A stretch of 10,283 nucleotides of DNA from Gammaproteobacteria bacterium (GCA_011052165.1 DRJN01000467.1:1-10283), one strand, 5' to 3'; shown: positions 1 through 7,784, counted from the first letter of the stretch. Made by a program: numbers and translations. The notes: generated by a model not told the origin, from the sequence alone.

Positions 1-405
1 GGCAAGCTGACCTTCCACCGTTGCCTGGGTTGCAAATTTCCAGATCCCGCGTCGTTCCTTGATAAAATCAATCCGCAACTGTAACTGATCGCCCGGCTCG
101 ATCTGGCGTTTGAAACGAGCGCGATCAATGCCGGCAAGATAAAAAAGGCTGTTGCCGTCGTTTGCCCGTCCTGTGCTGACAGCCGCAAGGATGGCCGTCG
201 CCTGAGCCATACACTCGGTAATGAGAACACCCGGCATTACCGGACGCTGGGGAAAGTGGCCGTTGAAATGCGGTTCGTTATAAGAAACATTCTTGAGCGC
301 CAGAAGATACTCACCGGCTTTGTAATCCAGAACCCGATCGATTAACAGAAAGGGGTAACGATGAGGCAGGTACTTCAGTATTTCATTAATATCCATTGAG
401 TTCAC
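1..405 (-). CDS. fabZ: 3-hydroxyacyl-[acyl-carrier-protein] dehydratase FabZ (3' end outside window)
   Basis: FabZ removes water from (3R)-hydroxyacyl-ACP to give trans-2-enoyl-ACP in cytosolic type II fatty acid synthesis. It competes with lipid A synthesis for hydroxymyristoyl-ACP. The reading frame is open from its start to the window edge, about 135 codons, against roughly 150 for the family, so only the C-terminal end is missing. Visible signatures are LPHRYPFLLIDRV near the N-terminus, then NEPHFNGHFPQRPVMPGV and the ECMAQA helix. The catalytic pair is His50 and Glu64 (GHFP and TECMAQ). FYLAGIDRARFKR and the PGDQL turn follow, as in hotdog-fold FabZ. I chose the GTG at 405 because GGAGA lies 8 nt upstream. 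The in-frame ATG at 396 is three codons later and has no well-placed ribosome binding site, but it remains possible. The gene follows skp after a 317-nt gap where lpxD would normally lie. Confidence 0.95.
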   Translation of the reverse strand, partial: MNSMDINEILKYLPHRYPFLLIDRVLDYKAGEYLLALKNVSYNEPHFNGHFPQRPVMPGVLITECMAQATAILAAVSTGRANDGNSLFYLAGIDRARFKRQIEPGDQLQLRIDFIKERRGIWKFATQATVEGQLA

Positions 406-413
406 AGACGCTC

Positions 414-418
414 TCTCC
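414..418 (-). promoter_or_regulatory. Ribosome binding site for fabZ favouring the GTG start
   Basis: On the minus strand GGAGA sits 8 nt before GTG (403-405) and 17 nt before the in-frame ATG (394-396). The first spacing is normal for a Shine-Dalgarno site and the second is too long, so the site favours the GTG start. Confidence 0.55.
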
Positions 419-502
419 GCAGCTGTTTTTATTTGCAAAAATATTTCGCGTGGGCGACCGAAGGAAATACCTGTAGCGCACAAAAAACGTGCCCACCTCA
501 TG

Positions 503-577
503 GAGCTGGTCGAAGCATTCGTGATGAACCTTGTTCGACAAGGCTCAGGAATTCAGGGCGAACCCTTCGACCAGCTC
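503..577. repeat. Imperfect palindromic intergenic repeat (CCTTCGACC...GGTCGAAG family)
   Basis: The outer arms 503-521 and 559-577 are inverted repeats matching at 17 of 19 positions. They read GAGCTGGTCGAAG..TTCG on one side and its complement on the other. Inside is a small perfect hairpin, CCTTGT-TCG-ACAAGG, at 529-543. The word TTCGACAAGGCTC at 534-546 recurs at 9297-9309 in the pyrH-tsf gap. From memory, similar CCTTCGAC..GCTCAGGGCGAA repeats are scattered between genes in many proteobacterial genomes; this is not checked here. No T-run follows, so a Rho-independent terminator is unlikely. Confidence 0.75.
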
Positions 578-602
578 AGGGCGAGCGGTATTAATCAGTA
601 TT

Positions 603-704
603 ATTAATCGTTGCATAAGTATTCGCATGTATTTTATCCCCTCACCCCCACCCGCTCCCAGAGGGAGAGGGGGCTATAGTGCAAATACTTATGCAACAAT
701 TAAT
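603..704 (-). repeat. Stem-loop or MITE-like element with 24-nt inverted arms
   Basis: The arms 603-626 and 681-704 are inverted repeats identical at 22 of 24 positions, sharing GTTGCATAAGTATT and its complement. In minus-strand RNA, the operon sense, both differing positions become U.G wobbles, so all 24 pairs form. In plus-strand RNA both would be A-C mismatches. The 54-nt interior is C-rich on the plus strand and holds a smaller hairpin: CTCCC at 655-659 pairs with GGGAG at 663-667, flanked by CCC/GGG. The element begins 18 nt after the skp stop codon. There is no encoded protein and no clear target-site duplication. It could be a REP-like or MITE-like repeat, or a processed 3' structure of the skp message. 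Confidence 0.7.
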
Positions 705-722
705 ACCTGAAAATTATCAGGC

Positions 723-1250
723 CTACTTGCTTAGGCGTTTCTCGCTCAGGCGTTTAATGACCTTGTCGGTGATGTCTACGCGTTTACTGGCAAACATCAC
801 GCTGTCACCAAGAATAACATCATACTTTTCTTCTTTTGCCAACGACACAATCGCTTCATACACTTTCTGCTGAAGGTCATTCAATTCTTCATTTCGACGC
901 AGATTCAGATCCTCATTGAACTCTTCCCTGGCTCGCTTGAGATCCCGTTTCATAGTAAGGAGTTTACGCTCCCTTTTTCTTCTCACTATTTCACTCATGA
1001 CGGCAGAGTCACGATTCATTTTGTCTTCCAGTTTTTTTAATGTCTTTTGCATGAGCACAATTTTTTTATCGCGTGGTGCAAATTCAGATTGCAGTTTTAT
1101 GCGCGCCCGTTCAGCCTGCGGTGCTTCCTTCAAAACCCGTGCGCTGTTAACAAAACCAATTTTAATTTCCTGTGCAGACGCATTAAGCGACAGAAAAAAA
1201 GTGAACGTTAATAATAATAGTCTTCTGCTAAATGATCGTCTGTTCAACAT
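723..1250 (-). CDS. skp: Periplasmic chaperone, OmpH/Skp family
   Basis: Skp binds unfolded outer membrane proteins in the periplasm as a trimer with coiled-coil tentacles and keeps them soluble on the way to the Bam complex. The 175-residue product has a basic N-terminus, a hydrophobic stretch at about 11-22 and a likely signal peptidase I site after Ala-Ser-Ala near residue 26. The mature protein opens with a strand containing KIGFVNSARVL, typical of the family. A long charged helical region at about 40-125 suits the tentacle coiled coil. A short C-terminal strand near YDVILGDSVMF completes the body domain. It is slightly longer than E. coli Skp (161 aa). It lies 52 nt downstream of bamA, its functional partner. 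Only an imperfect purine-rich stretch, AAGAGAG, precedes the ATG. Confidence 0.93.
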   Translation of the reverse strand: MLNRRSFSRRLLLLTFTFFLSLNASAQEIKIGFVNSARVLKEAPQAERARIKLQSEFAPRDKKIVLMQKTLKKLEDKMNRDSAVMSEIVRRKRERKLLTMKRDLKRAREEFNEDLNLRRNEELNDLQQKVYEAIVSLAKEEKYDVILGDSVMFASKRVDITDKVIKRLSEKRLSK

Positions 1251-1302
1251 TAATAGGACTCTCTTGTGTTTTCATACCCGTGCATCCATTTGAAAATAGC
1301 GT

Positions 1303-3579
1303 TTAAAACGGTGATCCCATGGTGAACTGGAAAGTCTGAAGCCGATCACTCGGCTGATTATTCAATGGAACCGCATAACTGAAGCGCATGGCGCCCACGG
1401 GTGCCAGCCATAAAAACGCCACACCGACTGACTGCCGGAGTCCCTTGAATTCTACTTTATCCTGGGCCGCAAACACATTACCGATATCGAAGAAGACGCT
1501 GATCCGGGTTGAGGCCGACTTCTCGGTAAACGGGTTCGGCAAAATCAGTTCAATATTGCCGACAAATTTCTTGTCGCCACCGACAGTATAATTGGTCCGG
1601 GGATCCAGCGGTCCCAGTGAGTTACTTTGATAACCGCGCACCGAGTTGCTGCCACCGGCATAGTAACGTTGGAACGGCGGCAGAGAACTGGTATTGCCAT
1701 AACCTTTAGCATACCCCACCACACCCTTGAGCATCAGCGTGACCTTCTTGCCCAGGGCAATATACTGCACATGCCGCAAGTTCAGTTTGTAATATTGCAG
1801 ATCACTGCCGGGTAGCGTCACATCCGCCCCCGCCCGGGTATAGGCGCCGGCTGTTGGCAATATCCGACGATTCCTTCGGTCACGCAACCAGGATACACCG
1901 GCATTGTAAGTGGTATAGACATTACCATTTTTATTAATAAAATCAAGTATATCCTGTGCGGTATAGGTCGAATTCGAAAATAAGCCGGTACTATCATAAC
2001 CCACGGTGAACAGCGAACGATCGGTTTCATTCAGCGGCAGGCCATAACTGACTGATAATCCGTGGCTTTCTGTTAGATAGTTGGTGACATAGATTCTGGA
2101 GGTGTCCAGTTTGCGATAATAAACCCTGAAACCCCGGCTGATACCATCCGGGGTATAGTAAGGATCGGTATAATTCAGGCTGATATTAGAACTGACGGTA
2201 CTCCTGTCGATCGAGATTCCAACCTGCTTGCCGGTACCGACAAAGTTCTGCTGGGTAATGGCCATATTAATCATGGCGCCCTGGCTGTCGGAATAACCCA
2301 GGCCAGCGGTTAGGTTGCCCGTCGGCCGCTCGGACACGCTAAAGTTGACATCGACCTGATCCGTCGTACCCGGCACTGAAGGCGTTTCAACATTCACCTT
2401 GTCGAAGAAACCCAGCCGGTTAAGGCGCGTGCGTGAAGTCGAAACCAGTTTGGTTGACATCCAGTCCCCTTCCATCTGTCGAACTTCGCGTCGGATCACT
2501 TCATCCTTCGACTTGCTGTTCCCCCTAATGTTGACCCTGCGCACATATACCCGCCGCCCCGGATCGATAAAAATGGTCAACCCAACCGTGCGCGTATCCT
2601 TGTCCACATCCGGCACAATATTAACATTCGCAAACGCATAACCTTTTTCCGCCAGACGATTGGAAATACGTTCACTGGTATCGAGGCTTTTCCGGCGGGA
2701 AAAAATATCATCGTCCTTCAAACTGACCAGTGGCCACAGTTCCTTTTCAGGAACAATCAGATCACCGGCAAGTTTGACACTGCGTATCTTGAACTCGTTA
2801 CCTTCACTCAGGTTGATGGTGATATAGACTTCATCTTTATCCGGTGTAAGCGAAACCTGGGTAGAATCAATTTTGAAATTAATATAGCCGCGATCCAGAT
2901 ACCACGATTTAATGGTTTCCAGATCCGCACCCAGCAATTGTTTGGAATATTTGTTGCGCCCACCGAATAGCGAGTCTTCCCCCAGCTTCATGTGCTTGAG
3001 TAAGGTTTGACTGCTGAAATGCTTATTACCGGTAATGGTGATCGCTGCAATCTCGGCCGGTTCACCTTCGGCAATTTTAATCGTCACATCCACCCGGTTG
3101 CGTTCGAGCTGTTCCGTTTTTGCGGTAACCTTGACCCCGTATTTACCAAGACTATAATATTGGCGTTTAAGTTCCTGCTCGATTTTGTCCAGCAGTGACC
3201 GATCCAGCACCCGGCCCCTGGCCAGACCCAGCTGCTTCAATGAGGTTTTAAGCTGATCCGTGCTAATATCCGAGTTACCTTCAAACTTGATGTTCGCAAT
3301 CGCTGCGCGTTCTGCGACGAAGACCACAAGGACATTGCCGTCACGTTCAAGCCGGACATCCTTGAAATAGCCGCTTTTGTAAAGTCGGCGAATGGCCTGG
3401 ATGCCCAGTTTCTCATTCAACGTGTCGCCAATCTTGATCGGCAGATAGTTAAACACCGTTCCCACGGTGATTCGCTGCAACCCTTCAAGTCGAATATCTT
3501 TAATGACAAAGGGATTGTAGGCAAAGGCAAGCTTCCCCACAAAACAACTTATTAACGTCAAGGCAAGCTTTTTTTTCAT
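1303..3579 (-). CDS. bamA: Outer membrane protein assembly factor BamA (Omp85 family)
   Basis: BamA is the core of the Bam machine that folds and inserts beta-barrel proteins into the outer membrane. The 758-residue product begins with a signal peptide cleaved near residue 20 (LAFA|YNPF). Five POTRA domains follow, at roughly 22-91, 92-172, 175-263, 266-344 and 347-420. The C-terminal 16-stranded barrel spans about 421-758. The conserved loop 6 motif VRGY is at 647-650. The chain ends in phenylalanine after FQFTMGSP, a typical outer membrane beta-signal. The POTRA region has the usual length, but the barrel is about 340 residues against about 390 in E. coli, so some loops are probably shorter. 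The gene starts 21 nt after the rseP stop codon and is followed by skp. It probably shares transcription with both. Confidence 0.97.
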   Translation of the reverse strand: MKKKLALTLISCFVGKLAFAYNPFVIKDIRLEGLQRITVGTVFNYLPIKIGDTLNEKLGIQAIRRLYKSGYFKDVRLERDGNVLVVFVAERAAIANIKFEGNSDISTDQLKTSLKQLGLARGRVLDRSLLDKIEQELKRQYYSLGKYGVKVTAKTEQLERNRVDVTIKIAEGEPAEIAAITITGNKHFSSQTLLKHMKLGEDSLFGGRNKYSKQLLGADLETIKSWYLDRGYINFKIDSTQVSLTPDKDEVYITINLSEGNEFKIRSVKLAGDLIVPEKELWPLVSLKDDDIFSRRKSLDTSERISNRLAEKGYAFANVNIVPDVDKDTRTVGLTIFIDPGRRVYVRRVNIRGNSKSKDEVIRREVRQMEGDWMSTKLVSTSRTRLNRLGFFDKVNVETPSVPGTTDQVDVNFSVSERPTGNLTAGLGYSDSQGAMINMAITQQNFVGTGKQVGISIDRSTVSSNISLNYTDPYYTPDGISRGFRVYYRKLDTSRIYVTNYLTESHGLSVSYGLPLNETDRSLFTVGYDSTGLFSNSTYTAQDILDFINKNGNVYTTYNAGVSWLRDRRNRRILPTAGAYTRAGADVTLPGSDLQYYKLNLRHVQYIALGKKVTLMLKGVVGYAKGYGNTSSLPPFQRYYAGGSNSVRGYQSNSLGPLDPRTNYTVGGDKKFVGNIELILPNPFTEKSASTRISVFFDIGNVFAAQDKVEFKGLRQSVGVAFLWLAPVGAMRFSYAVPLNNQPSDRLQTFQFTMGSPF

Positions 3580-3600
3580 TAAACACTTAACTTCCAGTTC

Positions 3601-4953
3601 TTAATTGAGCAGGCGCACAATATCATTGTACATGGCCAGACTCATTAACAATACCAGCGCCGCAACACCGATTTGTTGACCAATAATTTCTGTTTTTTCG
3701 GAAACCGGACTCCCCTTGATGGCTTCAACCAGATAGAACATCAGGTGCCCACCGTCCAGCACCGGCACCGGCAACAGGTTTAAAATACTCAGGCTAATGC
3801 TGACAATGGCGAGAAAACCAAGAAACCGGGCCAGACCGGCGCTGGCAGACTGGCCTGCATATATCGCAATATTCAGGGGACCACTCAGATTTTTTACCGA
3901 GATCTTACCGCTAACAATCTTGCCCAGCATTTTCAGCGTTAGCCAGGCATCGCTCCAGGACTTGTCCCAGGCATGCGCCGCAGCAGCCAATACACCATAA
4001 TGATACAGGACTCTGTTTGCATCACTCACATAAGGTCCGATACCCAACCTGCCAATCGTCTTGCCATTATACTTTGCTGACATGGTATGAACAGGAATGT
4101 CCATCTCATCACCATCGCGTTCAATCCGCAATAGCAGATCCTGATCCGGCCGCGCACTGACAATTTTGACCAGTTCCATCCAGCTATTAACAGCTTTATC
4201 ACCAATGCGAAGGATGTGATCTCTTTTCTGCAACCCTGCTTTTGCTGCTGCCGAATCTTTTATCACCCGGCCTACTATCGATTTTAATGGTTCATGCCAG
4301 GGGCTAAAACCGAGAATCTCGAACAACTTGCCCGGCTCCAGCTCCTGCTCGCTATTCGACAGATTCAGTTCAGTGCTAAAGATCTGACCCTCTTTGTTCT
4401 CCAGGGTCATTTTTACACTATCCCGATCCACCATGGCCGGTAACAGGGTTTCCAGCGCCACATCCCAGATCGGAGTTTGTTTGCCATCAATGGTCAGAAT
4501 TTTCTGTCCGGACGCCAATCCCGCCTGTGCAGCCGGTGTGCCCTCTTTCACTTTACCAATAATCGGTGAAAAGCCCTGAATACCAATGATAAACATCATC
4601 CAGTAGGCGAAAATAGCAAAAATAAAATTGAAGGCCGGGCCGGCGAAAACAATGGCGAAGCGAGTGCGCAGAGACTGGTGATCAAAGGCTCGGTGCGCCT
4701 CCGCCTCGGGCACATCACCTTCATGACCGTCCAGCATTTTCACATAACCGCCCAATGGCAAGCTGGCAATCGTAAACTCAGTCTGATCTTTACCGAAGGT
4801 TTTTTTCCACAATGGTTTACCAAAACCGATAGAGAAGCGCAGGATTTTTACCCCGAGTCGGCGCGCCACCCAGAAATGACCAAACTCATGAACGGCCACC
4901 AGCAGGCTGATGGCGATCAGAAATGCGCCTAAATTATATAAAATATCAAACAT
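3601..4953 (-). CDS. rseP: Site-2 intramembrane zinc metalloprotease RseP
   Basis: RseP is an inner membrane protease. In E. coli it makes the second cut in anti-sigma factor RseA, releasing sigma-E when outer membrane assembly fails, and it also removes remnant signal peptides. The 450 residues equal the E. coli length. The zinc-binding, catalytic HEFGH is at 22-26 in the first transmembrane helix. GGYVKMLDG is at 68-76. Two PDZ domains lie at roughly 125-205 and 220-290, each with an A.AGL segment (AAQAGL, AAKAGL). The second zinc-ligand motif NLLPVPVLDGGH is at 392-403, with Asp400. Hydrophobic helices at about 97-125, 372-398 and 425-445 complete the S2P core. The gap from dxr is 15 nt, and AGG sits about 8 nt before the ATG. 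The neighbouring bamA and skp are envelope assembly genes linked to the same stress response. Confidence 0.97.
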   Translation of the reverse strand: MFDILYNLGAFLIAISLLVAVHEFGHFWVARRLGVKILRFSIGFGKPLWKKTFGKDQTEFTIASLPLGGYVKMLDGHEGDVPEAEAHRAFDHQSLRTRFAIVFAGPAFNFIFAIFAYWMMFIIGIQGFSPIIGKVKEGTPAAQAGLASGQKILTIDGKQTPIWDVALETLLPAMVDRDSVKMTLENKEGQIFSTELNLSNSEQELEPGKLFEILGFSPWHEPLKSIVGRVIKDSAAAKAGLQKRDHILRIGDKAVNSWMELVKIVSARPDQDLLLRIERDGDEMDIPVHTMSAKYNGKTIGRLGIGPYVSDANRVLYHYGVLAAAAHAWDKSWSDAWLTLKMLGKIVSGKISVKNLSGPLNIAIYAGQSASAGLARFLGFLAIVSISLSILNLLPVPVLDGGHLMFYLVEAIKGSPVSEKTEIIGQQIGVAALVLLMSLAMYNDIVRLLN

Positions 4954-4968
4954 CGCTAACCTGTTTTC

Positions 4969-6144
4969 TTATCCTGCCAGTAATAGTCTGCCAGCCGCAT
5001 CCCGCGCCCGGGCATCATCTTCAAGAACCACCTGCAACGATCTGGCTTCCTGTGCGCTTACCGTTTGCATAACCTTCTCAACCAGCGTGGCAATAGCCGT
5101 GAACGCAAGCCGCTGTTCCAGAAAGGCCTGTACGGCCACTTCATTGGCTGCATTCAATATCGCGGGCATCGTGCCCCCTGTGCGAATGGCCTCCTGGGCA
5201 AGCCGCAAACAGGGAAACCGGTCATAGTCCGGTTTCTGAAACTCCAGCTTTACACCGGAAAAAAGATCCAGGCGCTCAACGCCTGATTCCATGCGCTGTG
5301 GCCAGGCCAAAGCATGGGCGATCGGAGTACGCATATCAGGCATGCCCATTTGCGCCAGCACCGAGCCATCAACATATTCCACCATGGAATGAATAATACT
5401 TTGTGGGTGCACTACAATTTCAACATTATCCGGCGAGGTATCAAACAGCCAGCAAGCCTCAATCAGTTCCAGACCCTTGTTCATCATGGTCGCTGAATCC
5501 ACCGAAATCTTGCGCCCCATACTCCAGTTAGGATGCGCGCAGGCCTGATCCGGCGTCACCCTGTCCAGTTCATCAAGCGGCGTTTTTCTAAACGGCCCGC
5601 CTGAACCCGTAAGCAGAATTTTCCGCACGCCTGTCGCCGCCAGACCCTCACGATAGTTTTCCGGCATGCTTTGAAAAATAGCGTTGTGTTCGCTGTCGAT
5701 GGGCAGCAGCTCGGCCCCGCTTTTATGTACCACATCCATGAAAAGACGCCCGGACATCACCAGCACTTCCTTGTTAGCCAGCAATACCCGCTTACCTGCT
5801 TCTGCGGCTGCCAGGGTGGGCAACAATCCCGCCCCGCCGACGATAGCCGCCATAACATAATCCACCCGCGCCAGACTGGCGACCTCGATCAATCCCGCCA
5901 GTCCCTGCCGAACCCGGGTTGCCAGACCCGCCTGTTTTATTTTTTGCTCCAACCGCTCGGCCGCATCCTCATCCACCATCACGGCAAATTCCGGCTGCAC
6001 GGCCTGACACTGCTGAAATAACCGCTCGACCTGGGTATTCGCCGTCAATGCGATAACCTGAAAACGTTCTTTCTGCTGCGCGAGTACGTCCAGCGTACTG
6101 ACGCCAATGGAACCGGTAGAACCCAGAATAGTGACGCCTGTCAT
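4969..6144 (-). CDS. dxr: 1-deoxy-D-xylulose 5-phosphate reductoisomerase (IspC)
   Basis: Dxr converts 1-deoxy-D-xylulose 5-phosphate to 2-C-methyl-D-erythritol 4-phosphate using NADPH. This is the first committed step of the MEP isoprenoid pathway in the cytosol, and the target of fosmidomycin. The 391 residues match the family (398 in E. coli). The NADPH-binding loop GSTGSIGVSTLDV is at 8-20 and LANKE at 122-126. The metal ligands are Asp150 and Glu152 in PIDSEHNAIFQ, with Glu229 in MNKGLELIEA. The substrate loop SGGPFR is at 181-186, and HPNWSMGRKISVDSATM is at 204-220. The ATG overlaps the cdsA stop region by 4 nt, indicating translational coupling. The product feeds the isoprenyl diphosphates that UppS, two genes upstream, elongates. 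Confidence 0.97.
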   Translation of the reverse strand: MTGVTILGSTGSIGVSTLDVLAQQKERFQVIALTANTQVERLFQQCQAVQPEFAVMVDEDAAERLEQKIKQAGLATRVRQGLAGLIEVASLARVDYVMAAIVGGAGLLPTLAAAEAGKRVLLANKEVLVMSGRLFMDVVHKSGAELLPIDSEHNAIFQSMPENYREGLAATGVRKILLTGSGGPFRKTPLDELDRVTPDQACAHPNWSMGRKISVDSATMMNKGLELIEACWLFDTSPDNVEIVVHPQSIIHSMVEYVDGSVLAQMGMPDMRTPIAHALAWPQRMESGVERLDLFSGVKLEFQKPDYDRFPCLRLAQEAIRTGGTMPAILNAANEVAVQAFLEQRLAFTAIATLVEKVMQTVSAQEARSLQVVLEDDARARDAAGRLLLAG

Positions 6145-6956
6145 ACCTTTCCCAAAATTAACAACAGCCCGCCAAGAAAAAAAGGCGCCGCAGAAGTGAG
6201 ACTGTCGATTCGATCCAGTACGCCACCATGCCCCGGCAGTAAAACGCCACTATCTTTTAGATTCACCTGCCGCTTGAACAGGCTTTCGGTCAAATCGCCT
6301 GCAATAGAAATAGCGGTCACGACAACAGCCAGAATGACAAATTCCAGCAGGGGTAGTTCAAAATAAAATGCGCCACCGATCGCCAACAGGGTAGCCGCCA
6401 GTATGGCGCCCGCCACCCCCTCCCAGCTTTTTCCGGGACTCACCTTTGGGAGTAATTTTCGTCTGCCCCACTGGCGACCGGAAAAATAGGCTGCGCTGTC
6501 TGCCGACCAGATGAGCAACAGCAACAGCAATACATAGGCCGGGCCGAATGCGGGCGCCGATCGCAGAGTAATGAGCGCCATAAAGGGCGGAAGCAACAAG
6601 ACAAAACCCACCAGCGCCTTAATGAGTTGATGGCCGCGCAAATAATCCTGGCCTCGGGAATAAGCCAGTATCAACACTACGGCACATAACCACCAGCACA
6701 GAGATAAAGCCAAAACAAATAGAATCAGACCCGGATCATTATATTTCCAGAGCAGGTACAGGCCTATGCCAAACAGCAGTAGATAGACAAACCGGAGAAG
6801 GGGATTTTTGATCTCACAGATCCGGGTCCATTCCCATGCGCCCAACATGACAAACAAAGCCAGCAAAACCGCAAAACCCGCAACAGGTAATTTAAAGATC
6901 CCCCAGATTATAAGCGGGATGAGGATAGCGGCAGTAAGGAAACGCTGCTTAAGCAT
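6141..6956 (-). CDS. cdsA: Phosphatidate cytidylyltransferase (CDP-diglyceride synthase)
   Basis: CdsA makes CDP-diacylglycerol from CTP and phosphatidic acid in the inner membrane, the branch point for all bacterial phospholipids. The 271-residue product is strongly hydrophobic, with membrane segments at about 8-40, 52-70, 76-98, 113-130, 138-153, 180-197, 203-220 and 256-270. The family signature lies at 225-253: SLFKR, LKDSGVLLPGHGGVLDR and DSL can be read. SADSAAYFSGRQWGRRK at 151-167 and PGKSWEG at 174-180 are further conserved catalytic segments, and Asp221 of the GDL motif is also present. It is a little shorter than E. coli CdsA (285 aa). Its start overlaps the end of uppS by 8 nt and its end overlaps dxr by 4 nt. 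Confidence 0.96.
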   Translation of the reverse strand: MLKQRFLTAAILIPLIIWGIFKLPVAGFAVLLALFVMLGAWEWTRICEIKNPLLRFVYLLLFGIGLYLLWKYNDPGLILFVLALSLCWWLCAVVLILAYSRGQDYLRGHQLIKALVGFVLLLPPFMALITLRSAPAFGPAYVLLLLLLIWSADSAAYFSGRQWGRRKLLPKVSPGKSWEGVAGAILAATLLAIGGAFYFELPLLEFVILAVVVTAISIAGDLTESLFKRQVNLKDSGVLLPGHGGVLDRIDSLTSAAPFFLGGLLLILGKV

Positions 6957-7713
6957 TACGCAGCTTTTCTATCTGGTCACCCGTGTGGCCAAAACGGCGC
7001 TGGCGTCCGGCGAATGATGACAGGGCCTTGTCGAACTCACTGCGATCGAAGACCGGCCAGAGGGTATCGGTAAAATACAGCTCGGTATAGGCCAGTTGCC
7101 AGATGAGAAAATTACTGATGCGCTGTTCACCGCCCGTACGAATAAAGAGATCCGGATCGGGCAGGCCGCTCATGGAGAGTTCGGCTTCGATCATTTCATC
7201 CGTAATTGCCGAAGCCTGTATTTCCCCATCGACCGCTTTAGCCGCCAGTTTCTGTACCGCCTGCATGATATCCCACTTGCCGCCGTAGTTAGCTGCCACA
7301 TTCAAGAGCAGACCATCATTATCAGCCGTCAGCGCTTCAGCGTTGACGATACGTTTCTGGATACGTTCAGGGAAGGCGCTATGGTCGCCAATGACTCGCA
7401 ACTTGATATTATTACGATGCAATTTTTTAACTTCCCGATCCAGCGCGATAAAAAACAGATCCATCAGCAGACCCACTTCCTTTGCCGGCCGTCGCCAGTT
7501 TTCACTGGAAAATGCAAATAAGGTCAGAACTTCGATTTCAAGTTCCCGGCAAGCCTTGACTATTTCACGCACGGTTTCCACACCACGACGATGTCCGATA
7601 ATACGGGTTTTCTTTTGTGCCTTGGCCCATCGACCATTGCCATCCATAATGATAGCCACATGGCGTGGAAGTTTACTACCTACATCAATCGCACCAGGAT
7701 CATTCTTATGCAT
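6949..7713 (-). CDS. uppS: Undecaprenyl diphosphate synthase (cis-prenyltransferase)
   Basis: UppS adds eight isopentenyl diphosphates in cis to farnesyl diphosphate, giving the C55 lipid carrier precursor for peptidoglycan and O-antigen. The 254 residues match E. coli (253). The diphosphate-binding motif MDGNGRWA is at 23-30, with Asp24 the expected catalytic aspartate. GHRRG is at 40-44, FSSENWRRP at 68-76 and NYGG at 142-145. DLFIRTGGEQRISNFLIWQ is at 188-206, containing the conserved RTGGE.R.SNF substrate site, followed by TELYF. The ATG at 7713 is the only reasonable start, although no strong Shine-Dalgarno sequence precedes it. A 216-nt repeat-filled gap separates it from frr, whereas cdsA overlaps its 3' end by 8 nt. 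Confidence 0.97.
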   Translation of the reverse strand: MHKNDPGAIDVGSKLPRHVAIIMDGNGRWAKAQKKTRIIGHRRGVETVREIVKACRELEIEVLTLFAFSSENWRRPAKEVGLLMDLFFIALDREVKKLHRNNIKLRVIGDHSAFPERIQKRIVNAEALTADNDGLLLNVAANYGGKWDIMQAVQKLAAKAVDGEIQASAITDEMIEAELSMSGLPDPDLFIRTGGEQRISNFLIWQLAYTELYFTDTLWPVFDRSEFDKALSSFAGRQRRFGHTGDQIEKLRNA

Positions 7714-7733
7714 GACTTGATCGCAGAATAAAC

Positions 7734-7764
7734 GATGGGTTTCGCTCCGCTCTACCCATCCTAC
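7734..7764 (-). repeat. GATGGGT...ACCCATC hairpin repeat, copy A
   Basis: On the minus strand this reads GTAGGATGGGTAGAGCGGAG and ends CGAAACCCATC. GATGGGT and ACCCATC form a perfect 7-bp stem (7734-7740 with 7754-7760). From memory, repeats with this sense (GTAGGATGGGT..GCGAAACCCATC) are common between genes in gammaproteobacteria; this is not checked. It starts 21 nt upstream of uppS. No T-run follows it in the operon direction. Confidence 0.75.
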
Positions 7765-7784
7765 TCTTTATGTCCTCTTGCAAA

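Larger units (their letters stand above)
406..722. other. Gap between skp and fabZ: no gene, repeat-filled, lpxD absent
   Basis: This 317-nt stretch has no plausible gene on either strand. From the fabZ side it holds about 95 nt of AT-rich leader with the fabZ ribosome binding site, then a CCTTCGACC-type inverted repeat (503-577), then a stem-loop element (603-704), ending 18 nt past the skp stop codon. In E. coli and many relatives lpxD (about 1 kb) lies at this position. Nothing here resembles an LpxD fragment, although a short diverged remnant cannot be excluded by eye. Confidence 0.8.

Noticed and set aside
603..704. Rho-independent terminator after skp
   Set aside because: The stem is long and strong, but no T-run follows its end on the minus strand, so intrinsic termination is not supported.
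503..704. CRISPR array or transposase-bearing insertion sequence in the skp-fabZ gap
   Set aside because: There are no regularly spaced direct repeats and no transposase reading frame. The elements are single palindromic units.
679..873. 64-codon plus-strand frame beginning in the stem-loop and running into skp
   Set aside because: It starts inside the repeat arm and runs antisense to skp, with no motif or ribosome binding site.
3580..3600. Sigma-E type promoter just before bamA
   Set aside because: A GAAC..GGAAGTT stretch resembles part of the -35 element, but only about 20 nt remain before the ATG and no matching -10 element fits.
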